From Eggerthellaceae bacterium UBA3686 (lineage in GTDB: Bacteria > Actinomycetota > Coriobacteriia > Coriobacteriales > Eggerthellaceae): a stretch of 34,005 bases of DNA. Positions 15,553 through 24,201 of the stretch are shown here, one piece after another. The stretch lies in assembly GCA_002371495.1 (NCBI GenBank), contig DFIX01000022.1:30700-64704 (forward strand), in the 5' to 3' direction. Position numbers and translations under genes: made by a program. The notes beneath the pieces are model-generated. The model had not been told where the DNA came from and did no database searches. It saw only the letters and a program-made list of their open reading frames with translations. Each line of letters begins with the position of its first letter. The first letter of the stretch is position 1.

Positions 15553-17508
15553 CTACACCGTCCTCAGCTCTACCTCGCGGCCCGTTTTCTCCTCAACACG
15601 CTTGAACGCCTGCACGGCGTTGAGTTTGGTGGTGTCATCGAGGATGCGGTCGAGCATGAGCACGCATCTTGGCTCCATGTCGGCTATAGCGTCTAGTACT
15701 TGCATGTCCAGCCCATCGGCTAGGCAGCAGACAAGCTCGCCGTAGGCAACCGAGTAGCAGGGGTAGTCTGCCGCGTTTACCTTCTCAATTGGAAGGGTAA
15801 GCTCGAGACCCCACCTGAGCATCATCTCGAAGATGATGTCCTCGTTGCTACGGTCGGGCTTCAAGACATCGAGTAGCAGCTCTCCGGGCTTCGGGCGCTC
15901 GATGCCGCTCTCGTCGAGCTTGAGTACACGGAAACCGATGTCGGGAACGGGCTTTGGCTGTTCGCCAAGTCGAATCTGCTTGTTATCGCTTTCGACTTTC
16001 TCGACGATCGTTTTGCCTACCCGACGTATTCTCTCCTTGCCTATCTCGCATATTGTCCTGTAGCCTGCCCGCGCTGCAGGCGATGATTCCGGACACAACT
16101 CAGGAAGCTGCACGAGAATAAAGCGTCGTGATCCATTGTCAAGATAGTTTGCTTCAAGTACCGCATGTGCTGTTGTTGCTGAGCCAGAGAAGAAATCAAG
16201 CACGAGAGCGTCTTTATCATCAGCTGTCACATAAGAAACGATTTCCCTGATATCGTCAAGAGCTTTGGGATTGTCGAAAACGCGCTGGTTGTCGAAGATT
16301 TTGTTGAACTCAACAGTAGCGGTTTGTGCGTAGCTGAATTTAACGCTTTTCAGAACTTGCCCATCCGCTTCGAATAGATTTCGTCTGATGCGCGGAAGAG
16401 TAGTCTCATCGGGTCCGAATACGACGCGCCCGTTAGCTATTTCCTCCTGCATACGTTCTAGCCGTGGAAAACGCCATCCAGCGTCAGGTACTTTACAAGG
16501 CTTGCCTGTAACGGGATGGATGACCTCGTACTTCGGTCCGCCGCCACCTGGCCAGCTAATGTTACCGTCGTCACGATATGGGCCATGCTCGTCCACTTTC
16601 GTAAAACGCGCAAGAGGCTTTCGTGGATCGTCGTCATCCCAAGTTGCATACCACGCACGCATCTCCTGCGTAATCCGTTCCCAATCATTGCCAAACTGCT
16701 TTTTCAGTTCGGCGAATTTTTCCCTGACGTCGTCAACACCTTCTTTAGGTGCACGCCAAATGATGCCGTTGTCAGCTATATAGCCTGCATCTTTGAAATA
16801 GACCAACATGTATTCATGTCCAACGGAGAAGTATTTCGCGTCGTTCTTTCTGTTTTTGTCGTAAACAAGACAAGCCACGAAATTCTGCAGACCAAATATC
16901 TCATCGCACATAGTTCTAAGATTTGCTACTTCAGCGTCATCAATGCTTATAAAAACAACGCCATCACGAGAGAGCAATTCTCGTGCAAGCCTAAGTCGGG
17001 GATAAATCATCGAGCACCAATTTGAATGGAACCTTCCGCTGGTGTCGGAATTGGATTGCAGGGTTGCTCCCGTCTGCATTCGATAATTCTCGATCGTATC
17101 ACCAAAGCTGTCTCTATAGACAAAGTCATGCCCGGTATTGTATGGGGGATCGATATAAATCAGCTTCACGCGACCATGGTAAGAATGCTGCAGCAGCTTA
17201 AGAACTTCGAGGTTATCACCCTCGATATAAAGGTTCTCTGTCTCGTCCCAGTTCACGCTCTCCTCGGGGCAGGGACGAAGCGTGGCCGTGCTTGGAGTCT
17301 GGCTCTGGCGGATGGCGTCTGTCTTGCCGGGCCAGGTGAAGGCATATCGCTCGGTGCCTTCGTCAACCTCGTCGCCCAGCACCAGGCGCAGTTTGTCAAA
17401 ATCAATGCCGCCCTCGGTGGCGACCTCCGGCAGTAGCTCTTTCAGCTGCTCGATGCGCTCGGCCACCAGATCGGCAGACGCAAGGTCCATCTTCTCGAAC
17501 TCAGCCAT
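15553..17508 (-). CDS. mod: Type III DNA methyltransferase subunit Mod (N6-adenine)
   Basis: This is a 651-residue beta-class adenine methyltransferase. Motif IV is DPPY (120-123, IDPPYNTG). Motif I is LDFFSGSAT (437-445), in the beta-class order with the target-recognition region between them (about 215-430). Mod alone methylates one strand of an asymmetric site and, with Res, forms the restriction complex. AAAGGAG precedes the ATG, which overlaps the DUF4391 stop by eight bases. The DNA for the central part (about 16140-17110) is clearly AT-richer than both ends. This is the expected trace of recognition-domain exchange. No frameshift or phase-variable repeat is visible. Confidence 0.93.
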   Translation of the reverse strand: MAEFEKMDLASADLVAERIEQLKELLPEVATEGGIDFDKLRLVLGDEVDEGTERYAFTWPGKTDAIRQSQTPSTATLRPCPEESVNWDETENLYIEGDNLEVLKLLQHSYHGRVKLIYIDPPYNTGHDFVYRDSFGDTIENYRMQTGATLQSNSDTSGRFHSNWCSMIYPRLRLARELLSRDGVVFISIDDAEVANLRTMCDEIFGLQNFVACLVYDKNRKNDAKYFSVGHEYMLVYFKDAGYIADNGIIWRAPKEGVDDVREKFAELKKQFGNDWERITQEMRAWYATWDDDDPRKPLARFTKVDEHGPYRDDGNISWPGGGGPKYEVIHPVTGKPCKVPDAGWRFPRLERMQEEIANGRVVFGPDETTLPRIRRNLFEADGQVLKSVKFSYAQTATVEFNKIFDNQRVFDNPKALDDIREIVSYVTADDKDALVLDFFSGSATTAHAVLEANYLDNGSRRFILVQLPELCPESSPAARAGYRTICEIGKERIRRVGKTIVEKVESDNKQIRLGEQPKPVPDIGFRVLKLDESGIERPKPGELLLDVLKPDRSNEDIIFEMMLRWGLELTLPIEKVNAADYPCYSVAYGELVCCLADGLDMQVLDAIADMEPRCVLMLDRILDDTTKLNAVQAFKRVEEKTGREVELRTV

Positions 17509-18265
17509 GGCATAGCTCCTTTATCTCGGTTGCGAGCTTGTCGTGCTCGCGCTCCTTCTTCTTCAACGCCATACGCAGCCGCGACGACTCGGCAAGGGTC
17601 GCCTCCTTGTCACGATACTGCGAGCGTAAGACATTAATCTCGTTTTGCGAGTCCCTCAGATGGGCCAGAAGCGCCATCAGCTGGGGCGTGTCGGCATCCT
17701 TGCAGTGCGGGTACTCGCCGATGCTGGCAATTGCCGCCGCCTTCGCCGTGCGGTCGCAGAGCGCCGTAACGTAGGCCAGCAAGTCCGACTGCGGCAGCAC
17801 AGCGTGGCGTATGTCGGCCAGGTAGTCAGTGTACGCCTGCTCTACCGGGTCGAATAGTCGCGCCGCCTCGGTGCGCTCGACCACCACCGCGCCTTTCTCT
17901 GCATGGCTCTTGCGCTTGAGCGACACGGATACACCCACCTTGCAGCCCGGCTCCTCGAATAGCAGCACGACCGGGTTGGGGAACGTCTTGTGCAGTACGG
18001 CTGCAAGCTCTCCGAATCCGCTAGGGCGCACCAGCTCACAGCTCAGGTAGATGACGCTACCAATCTCGTGCTCATCGTCAGAGACGGGGGCAATGTGCGC
18101 CGTCGCCCGCTGTATAGTGGCGACGTGCGTCAGGCGCGAGTACTGCTTGAGCAGTTTCTCCTCAGCTTTGGTGAGGCAACCCTGAGACGTGAGCACCGTC
18201 TTCGGTATGGTCTTGCCGCCAGCAAGCGTGGCGCTCGGTAGATTTAGCGTTGTGGCCCAGTCCAT
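17501..18265 (-). CDS. DUF4391-family protein of the defence operon
   Basis: This is a 254-residue protein. The N-terminus LNLPSATLAGGKTIPKTVL and the following pattern fit DUF4391, a family of unknown function usually encoded beside Mod/Res and SNF2 helicases. Residues 190-254 form a charged coiled coil (LRSQYRDKEATLAESSRLRMALKKKEREHDKLATEIKEL), suggesting a bridging or regulatory subunit. ATG 18265 lies five bases after the helicase stop, with GAGGTGA as ribosome site. It overlaps the Mod start by eight bases, so helicase, DUF4391 and Mod are made together. I would guess a structural partner joining helicase and modification complex; nothing shows an enzyme. Confidence 0.78.
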   Translation of the reverse strand: MDWATTLNLPSATLAGGKTIPKTVLTSQGCLTKAEEKLLKQYSRLTHVATIQRATAHIAPVSDDEHEIGSVIYLSCELVRPSGFGELAAVLHKTFPNPVVLLFEEPGCKVGVSVSLKRKSHAEKGAVVVERTEAARLFDPVEQAYTDYLADIRHAVLPQSDLLAYVTALCDRTAKAAAIASIGEYPHCKDADTPQLMALLAHLRDSQNEINVLRSQYRDKEATLAESSRLRMALKKKEREHDKLATEIKELCHG

Positions 18266-18270
18266 GCCTG

Positions 18271-21200
18271 TCACCTCAGAACCACGAAGCTCACGAGCGA
18301 GTAGTCGTCGAAGGCGAGCGTCGTACCTGTGCCGACCTCGCCCAGGCTGAAGAGCGACTCCATGCCCTTCTGCGCTTGCACGCCTGACACCTGGCTCACC
18401 GCCGCGTCGAGCAGTTCGGTGTACGCGCCCATGTTCGTGCCGTCGCGGGTCTCCTTGTTGAACTGCTGGCAGAGGTCCATGACGGGTTCGGTCACGCCCG
18501 CGCACGCCGCCCGTATGATGTCGAGCGCCGCCTTCGGGTTCGTGTGGGTGCCGCGAACTTCGCCGGAATCGGTCACGTAAACCAGGTGGAACGGCCACGT
18601 CGGGTTGCCGTCCTTGGGGTTTGCGCCCTCGTCGTTCGCCTTCAGGCAGAAGACGACGCCCGGCTCCACACTGTCAGTTAGCGTGTCCGGTATCTCGGCG
18701 ACCGCATGCAGGCCGCACGGGCTGCCTTCGAGCAGTCCGGGGTGCGCCTTCGCGTAGCGTTCCAGCTCCACGCGGAAGTCGTCGTATGCCAGGTCGGTGA
18801 TGGATATGCCGCCCGATATGTCCTCAAGGTCCATGACCTCGCGCTGCAGCTGCTCCAGCTGGCTGCGGCGGTATTTCAGGTCGTTCATCTCGTCGGCAGC
18901 CTTGCCCTCAAGGACGTTCTCCTCGCCGGTTGCCGACGTGTCCAGAAGCACCATGCGGCCCTTCACGCGCCCTTCGAGCTGGATGTACTCGTCGAGCTCG
19001 ATGTCGGGCCAGAAGTTCACGAGCTGCACGCACGTGTTGTCGCTGCCGAGTCGGTCTACACGGCCGAAACGCTGGATGATGCGAACCGGGTTCCAGTGTA
19101 TGTCGTAGTTCACCAGGCAGTCGCAGTCCTGCAGGTTCTGGCCCTCGGAGATGCAGTCGGTGGCGAACACGACGTCTATCTCGCCCTGCCTTCGCTCGCG
19201 CTCAGATATCTCCTTGCTCTTCGGCGAGAACCGTCCCAGGACGGCGTCGAAGGTCGTGCGCTTGAGCTTCACGGTGGCGGCCGTCCCCTTGGCCCCGGTG
19301 ACGAGCGCCGATTCCATGCCGTACGCCTTCTTCAGATACGGGCTCAGCTGCTCGTAGAGGTAGCGTGCCGTGTCGGCGAACGCGCTGAAGATGAGCAGCT
19401 TGCGGTTGCCGGGGTTGTACGGGTGCGCCACCTTCTGGTCGATGAAGCGTCTAAGCTCGGCCAGCTTCTCGTCTCGCTCGGGCGTCACCTCGTTGGCGTA
19501 GTACAGCAGCTCCTCGAGCGTCTTGATGTCGTACTCAAGCTCCTGCCGCACGCGGATCGCGTCCACGTCGCGAAGGTCCACGCGCACCTTGCCGCCAGCT
19601 TCGAACTCCTCGGCGTCGTCATCGTCGTCGAACCCCTCGGCCAGCTCGTCGGCCTCGTAGGCGGCGTTCATGCCCATGTTGTCCAGCTGGTCGAGCAGCG
19701 ACCGTGCGCCGCCCAGCACGCGCTCCAGCGTTATCCGGAAGCTGTTGATGGAGCTCTCCATGCGCTTCAGCAGGTTCACTCGCATCAGGTTCGCCACGGC
19801 GTGCGTGCGGTTCACTTGGCTCTCGAAGTCGTTGCCCCACGTGTCGGCGTAGCGGTCGGCGTACTTCTTCTGCTTGCCCGGCATGACGTATGACAACAGC
19901 TGGTACTGGGCGAAGGAAAGCGACGCGATCAGGTCGTTCATGTCGGCGATGCTCGGCAGCTCGTCCTGCGTGTCGAAGCGTGGGTGCAGGCTTATCGGTT
20001 TGAGCCTCGTCGGGAACGTGGCCGTCTCGTCGCGGTAGTACTTCGCGATGTGCTTGCGCGACCGAGCGATGGTCAGGATGTCGAGCAGCTTGAAGTAGTC
20101 GGCGTTCACCATGGCCACGAAACGCTCGGTGGTCCTCGCCTCGTCGGGAAGCTCGCTCCATTCCCCGAACCGCTGCTGAGCAAGGCGGCAGACGGCCGTG
20201 ATAGAGCCGATGCCGTCCGTGTCGGCAAGGTAGGCATCGTCGCCCTCGGTGATGATCTCTATCTGGTTGCGCAGGTCGAGCAGCTTGTTGTTCACCGGCG
20301 TCGCCGAGAGCATCAGCACTTTCGTGCGCACACCAGCGCGGATGATGTCCTGCATCAGGCGGTCGTAGCGCGAGTGCTGCGTGCGGTCGGTCGGCTTGTT
20401 GCGGAAGTTGTGGCTCTCGTCGATGACGATGAGGTCGTAGTTGCCCCAACGGAGCGTCTCCAGGTTGATGTCACCCGAGAAGCCCGTGTAGCGGGAAAGG
20501 TCGGTGTGATTGAGCACGTCGTAGTTCAGCCGGTCATCCACGAGCGGGTTGCGCTCGTCGTTGCCGGTGTAGAGCGTCCAGTTCTCGCGAAGGCGCTTCG
20601 GGCACAGCACCAGCACGCGGTCGTTTCGCTCCTGGTAGTACTTGATGACGGCTAGCGCCTCGAAGGTCTTGCCCAGGCCAACCGAGTCAGCGATGATGCA
20701 GCCCTTGTAACGCTCCAGCTTGCGGATGGCTCCCACCACGGCGTCACGCTGGAAGTCGTAGAGTTTGTTCCACACATGGCTATCGGTGAAGGAAAGCCCC
20801 GGCTTGATGGGGTCGGTCTCCTCGATATCGGCCATGAAGTCACGGAACACGTGGTACAGCGTCAGGAAGTAGATGAACTCGGGCGCGTTCTCGCGGTAGA
20901 GCGTCCCGATCTGCGCTGCCACCTCGTCGGTCACATCGGCAACCATCGAAGGGTTGTCCCAGATGCCGTCGAACATGGCCTTGAGTCCGGCCGCTTCGGA
21001 AGCGCCCGAATACGAGCCGTATCCGCCGACGACGCCCGCCTTGCGCTCATAACCCAAGCCTTCGAGCGTGAAGGGAAGGTTGAAGCCCTGGAAGCCGTCT
21101 GCAGAGCCATCAGCATGCGAAACGTGGTACACCGAGCCAGATTGCACTATTCCACGCGAACGAGCGGAGCGGAAAGTCGCCTTCGAGCGCACCCACTCGG

Positions 21201-21519
21201 CACACTCGTGGGCCAATGCCCTCTGGTTCAGGTTGTTGCGAAGCGTCAGCTCGAGTCCAGTGCCGCCGATGCCGCGCTCGCGTCCTCGTTTCGACAGCAC
21301 GAACTCCTTCGGCTCCTTCAGCTCGGCCATCTGCTCAACGAAGGTGGGCTCGTCGAAGAGAAAACGCAGCTCGTCAATCTGGAGAAGCTCGTCCTTCAAC
21401 TCGCCGAATGCGAACACGGTGAAATAGGAGCTAATGATGGAAAGTCGATCGCCTTCGGAAAGCGAAGCACGCAGCTTGTCGCCCAGCGCGTTTATGCCCT
21501 CGTTGCTAAGGAACTCCAT
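18271..21519 (-). CDS. PLD-like domain plus SNF2-type helicase, defence-associated
   Basis: This is a 1082-residue protein. Residues 1-160 look like the phospholipase-D-like domain that precedes many defence SNF2 helicases, ending in GFNLPFTLEGLG where the family usually has GSxNxTxxGL. The catalytic HxK is not evident (YHVSHADG), so the domain may bind DNA without cutting. The helicase core has Walker A DSVGLGKT (278-285), DESH (367-370), LSATPVNN, and the motif V/VI block EGQNLQDCD...QRFGRVDRLGS. An acidic run (DDDDD) lies near residue 650. The C-terminal 200 residues are unassigned. ATG 21519 is four bases after the RHH stop; an upstream start at 21552 would overlap it. It is probably a translocase that senses or remodels invading DNA for Mod/Res. 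Confidence 0.88.
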   Translation of the reverse strand: MEFLSNEGINALGDKLRASLSEGDRLSIISSYFTVFAFGELKDELLQIDELRFLFDEPTFVEQMAELKEPKEFVLSKRGRERGIGGTGLELTLRNNLNQRALAHECAEWVRSKATFRSARSRGIVQSGSVYHVSHADGSADGFQGFNLPFTLEGLGYERKAGVVGGYGSYSGASEAAGLKAMFDGIWDNPSMVADVTDEVAAQIGTLYRENAPEFIYFLTLYHVFRDFMADIEETDPIKPGLSFTDSHVWNKLYDFQRDAVVGAIRKLERYKGCIIADSVGLGKTFEALAVIKYYQERNDRVLVLCPKRLRENWTLYTGNDERNPLVDDRLNYDVLNHTDLSRYTGFSGDINLETLRWGNYDLIVIDESHNFRNKPTDRTQHSRYDRLMQDIIRAGVRTKVLMLSATPVNNKLLDLRNQIEIITEGDDAYLADTDGIGSITAVCRLAQQRFGEWSELPDEARTTERFVAMVNADYFKLLDILTIARSRKHIAKYYRDETATFPTRLKPISLHPRFDTQDELPSIADMNDLIASLSFAQYQLLSYVMPGKQKKYADRYADTWGNDFESQVNRTHAVANLMRVNLLKRMESSINSFRITLERVLGGARSLLDQLDNMGMNAAYEADELAEGFDDDDDAEEFEAGGKVRVDLRDVDAIRVRQELEYDIKTLEELLYYANEVTPERDEKLAELRRFIDQKVAHPYNPGNRKLLIFSAFADTARYLYEQLSPYLKKAYGMESALVTGAKGTAATVKLKRTTFDAVLGRFSPKSKEISERERRQGEIDVVFATDCISEGQNLQDCDCLVNYDIHWNPVRIIQRFGRVDRLGSDNTCVQLVNFWPDIELDEYIQLEGRVKGRMVLLDTSATGEENVLEGKAADEMNDLKYRRSQLEQLQREVMDLEDISGGISITDLAYDDFRVELERYAKAHPGLLEGSPCGLHAVAEIPDTLTDSVEPGVVFCLKANDEGANPKDGNPTWPFHLVYVTDSGEVRGTHTNPKAALDIIRAACAGVTEPVMDLCQQFNKETRDGTNMGAYTELLDAAVSQVSGVQAQKGMESLFSLGEVGTGTTLAFDDYSLVSFVVLR

Positions 21520-21523
21520 CTCG

Positions 21524-21730
21524 CTAATCCTTCTTCGCGGACAGCTTCTCAATCAAAGCCTGCTTCACGAAAGAGGTGAAGGTGAGGCCAGAAAGCGAAG
21601 CCGCCTGCTTAGCCGAGTCGCGAAGGTTCTTTGGAATGCGAAGCGTCACCGGGACATTTCCACCGTCTACAAGAAACACCTGAATCTCCGTAGGCGTGGC
21701 ACCAGAATCCACAAGCTCAGAATACTTCAT
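21524..21730 (-). CDS. Ribbon-helix-helix protein leading the defence operon
   Basis: This is a 68-residue protein. The C-terminal half has the ribbon-helix-helix pattern: strand VPVTLRIP, helix KNLRDSAKQAASLSG, turn, helix LTFTSFVKQALIEKL. AGGAG lies five bases before ATG 21730. It is the first gene of the operon, four bases ahead of the helicase. A perfect 8-bp palindrome ATTGCAAT (21752-21759) sits just upstream, a plausible operator. Such proteins are typically dimeric autoregulators or antitoxins. Here an operon repressor limiting nuclease expression is the simplest reading, and an antitoxin without a visible toxin is less likely. Confidence 0.8.
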   Translation of the reverse strand: MKYSELVDSGATPTEIQVFLVDGGNVPVTLRIPKNLRDSAKQAASLSGLTFTSFVKQALIEKLSAKKD

Positions 21731-22593
21731 CGCAGCTCCTAGAGAATGCCAATTGCAATACAACGTAAGCCATTCTATCAGAGCAAGGTGAAGGTGCTGA
21801 TTAGGCAAAGGTGAACAGGAAGAACACCAACCGAGAGCGGTAGATGTCGAGAAGAACGCACCACATGATTTTGGTGCTCGAATGCCACCATCGACAAGAT
21901 GAACCCGCGAGCCAATCACGCTTACCGCGTTTTTCGGAAAAGCAAGCGTCACGTTGTTGAATTTGTTTTGCCGCCATCCCTGGCCGCTAGCCCGCACGCG
22001 CGCTATCAACCTCGGGTTGTCCGCAGCCCGGCCGCCCACGCTCCGGGTGTGCGCTCGGCCCGTTCGTGCCACATGCCGGCCGCGCGCCCAGGAAGTCTCC
22101 CGGGACGGCCAGCTGTCGGCTCCGCGTGGTCTTCGCATACGCGCCTACGGCAGCCCGCTGGCGCGGTCTGCCTCCGGCCGCGTGCTCAGCCCACGCTACG
22201 CCGCCATCTGGCCTACGGAAGCGTTATCGGGGGGCGCGCGTCCGTCATGCGTCACGCCCGGGCAGCGGCGCACACCCTACGCGTGGCCGCCCGGTCTGCT
22301 ACGTTGTCTCGCTCGTCCGCGCACGTACGGTCTATCGGCCAGCGCGGGCGGCAAAGGCACTCCGCAACGGCCGCCTCGGCAGTCACCACACGCCACCAGC
22401 ATCGCACCAGCAGCAACCGTATCTCGACAGCGCCCACCAGAAGCCGCCACAGCTCCCCGACAGCACCGCTAGCGACCCAACCTCACCAGCTCCACCGGCA
22501 GCCGAAATCGGGTTCCTGACGGCCCCACCTGCGCCCGTCTGCCAGCCGAGACCGCCACGCACCTGCGGTCGCTCCCACGCACCCGAGACCGTC
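21731..22593. other. Gene-poor 863-bp region between defence operon and portal
   Basis: I see no convincing gene here. Long open frames on both strands give low-complexity Arg/Ala/Ser/Pro translations without ribosome sites. The first ~200 bp (the promoter side of the RHH gene) are of moderate GC. About 21990-22590 is extremely GC-rich, with short repeats such as GCCTACGGmAGC (22144 and 22212) and GCCGCCATC followed by TGGCC (near 21970 and 22201). Inverted GC-rich words (GCCGCCCG near 22287, CGGGCGGC near 22345) also occur. It may be a structured RNA, decayed phage genes following the portal, or scar DNA from insertion of the island. Confidence 0.5.
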
Positions 22594-24090
22594 TCAGACA
22601 GCTCCGCCCGAGCCCGTATCCCGCTTGACGCTCCCGCCCGCGCCGATCTCGGCAGCGCGAGCACGGGCGGTCGCCTCGTCCTCCCCGAGCCACTTCATCC
22701 GGTACTCCCATGCGTTGAGGGTGATGCCCACCTCCGCCATGTCCTGCGCCTTCTCGGCCGCCACGTCCTGCACGATGGAATCGTCGTACTGCACGTGCAC
22801 GGAGCCCTCACCGGGAATCTGCTCGCCGAAGCCGCGCGAAACGCTCATGACGGCCCTGGCGATGTTCGTGATGGCCCCCTCAAGCGCGTTCTCGTGCCTG
22901 CGGATGTTCCTCATGAGCGCCGAGTTGTCAGACGACACCTCCGTCGCTGTCCTGACGAACCCACGCGAGTCGTCCATGTCGAAATACGAGATGCCGAACC
23001 CCGTGAGGTCGCCGAGCATCTGCAAAGCCACGCGGAAAGCCTCGGCCTGAGAACTCGTGCGCAACGCAGGCGCGAACTCCTGGATAGTGTCCTCCGTCGA
23101 CATGACCTTGCGGAAGACGGTGCAATCAGTCTTGCCAAAGGGGATGGAGATGGTCTTGTCACCCGTCTTCTCACGGTCAAAGAGAACGTCAGAGAGGAAC
23201 ACACGCATCTTTGATACATCGATTTCCGAGACGAGCGCATCGAAGGTGAGGTCCACCGCCTGAACAGCGTCCACCGCGTCGGCGAACACCGATTGCCCGT
23301 AGGGTGACATGTCCACGCGCGTGTTGGTGACAGCAGGCTTGACGATGCCGAAGGTGGGGAAAGGACAGCCTGTGTCATAGACAGGCGTAACGCCCACGGG
23401 CGCGATCTCATTGCCTTCATGGTCGAAGCAAACGGTGACAATTCGATACGTCTCCTCGTCGTTCATGCCGAGAAGATCATCCGATGCCATAGGTGAAGAT
23501 GTGGAAGGTGAAGAGAAGCTTGCCGAGAAACCCATACCACCTCGCAGATGCATCTGCAGCTGGTCAACTGCTTTCCCGCGATAGAACGCCCGCGTGACAA
23601 ATGCGCACTCGGTTACTCCATCCTCATCCCATGTCAAAGGTATGACCATCCGAGCGTCGTAATGCCTGATGCGGACCTTACGTTTATCCAAGTCAACCCA
23701 CAGCGCCCAGGCACCAGTGCCGAGTCCGAACGCCCGCACCACGGTAGCCTGTGCCTGAGCCATGAAGTTAGTGGAAGAGAAGAACTCGCCGATCCAGTCG
23801 GTTGCCTTCTGGTCATCGCACACGACCTTGACTTCTTCGTTGAGGAGAAGAGAACCCCATTCCTTGCAAACGCGCATAGCAGGGTGAATGGATCGCCGGT
23901 GAACCTCGTATACTCTCCCAAGACCGTCCTTATCACGGTAGTCGTAGAAGTCCCCGCGAGCGCCCATCCAGTCGTCCCAAGACCGAATCCAGGGCTCCAT
24001 ATCGTCGAGCGGAAGAACAAACCCAAGCCTGCGAAGATACTCCTTTACATGCTCTGGCACCCAGTATTCGTCCATACCATTCAGACTCAT
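22594..24090 (-). CDS. Phage portal protein
   Basis: This is a 498-residue protein of the SPP1 gp6-like portal type. The N-terminus (VPEHVKEYLRRLGFVLP), the charged wing (KVVCDDQKATDWIGEFFSSTNF), the stem-forming middle with PYGQSVFADAVDAVQAVDLTFDALVSEI, and the C-terminal helices (SVSRGFGEQIPGEGSVHVQYDDSIVQDVAAEKAQDMAEVG) match in order. ATG 24090 has GGAGG seven bases upstream. The frame is open further upstream but without coding character. It forms the dodecameric DNA gate at one capsid vertex and binds terminase. It stands alone in its transcription unit with a TGTGAC motif ahead. No minor head protein follows; the next 860 bp are gene-poor. Confidence 0.87.
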   Translation of the reverse strand: MSLNGMDEYWVPEHVKEYLRRLGFVLPLDDMEPWIRSWDDWMGARGDFYDYRDKDGLGRVYEVHRRSIHPAMRVCKEWGSLLLNEEVKVVCDDQKATDWIGEFFSSTNFMAQAQATVVRAFGLGTGAWALWVDLDKRKVRIRHYDARMVIPLTWDEDGVTECAFVTRAFYRGKAVDQLQMHLRGGMGFSASFSSPSTSSPMASDDLLGMNDEETYRIVTVCFDHEGNEIAPVGVTPVYDTGCPFPTFGIVKPAVTNTRVDMSPYGQSVFADAVDAVQAVDLTFDALVSEIDVSKMRVFLSDVLFDREKTGDKTISIPFGKTDCTVFRKVMSTEDTIQEFAPALRTSSQAEAFRVALQMLGDLTGFGISYFDMDDSRGFVRTATEVSSDNSALMRNIRRHENALEGAITNIARAVMSVSRGFGEQIPGEGSVHVQYDDSIVQDVAAEKAQDMAEVGITLNAWEYRMKWLGEDEATARARAAEIGAGGSVKRDTGSGGAV

Positions 24091-24140
24091 GAGAAGACCT
24101 CCATCAGCCGCTGTAATCATCTTGGTGAAGTGTCCGCCCC

Positions 24141-24152
24141 CGTCACAACCTC
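24141..24152 (-). promoter_or_regulatory. Recurrent TGTGAC motif upstream of portal gene
   Basis: On the minus strand this reads GAGGTTGTGACG. GACACT (complement of 24129-24134) lies eight bases after TTGTGA, about 30 bases from a start site to the portal ATG. It lies between the portal and the divergent cupin gene. Confidence 0.55.
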
Positions 24153-24201
24153 GCCCGTGCCTTAAAATGCGGAGAAGAACGAAGCGAAGGAGAAACGCAT
24201 C

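Noticed and set aside
12518..17508. Phase-variable repeats in mod or res
   Set aside because: No homopolymer or short tandem repeat long enough for slippage is visible in either gene.
21944..21952. Possible eighth TGTGAC-type site (CAACGTGACGC on minus strand)
   Set aside because: It lacks the GAGGTT part, has no -10-like sequence at the usual distance and lies over 200 bp from the next start.
22066..23214. 382-residue plus-strand open frame across the gap and portal
   Set aside because: It is Arg/Ala/Pro-rich, lacks a ribosome site and lies opposite the portal, as expected of GC-rich antisense DNA.
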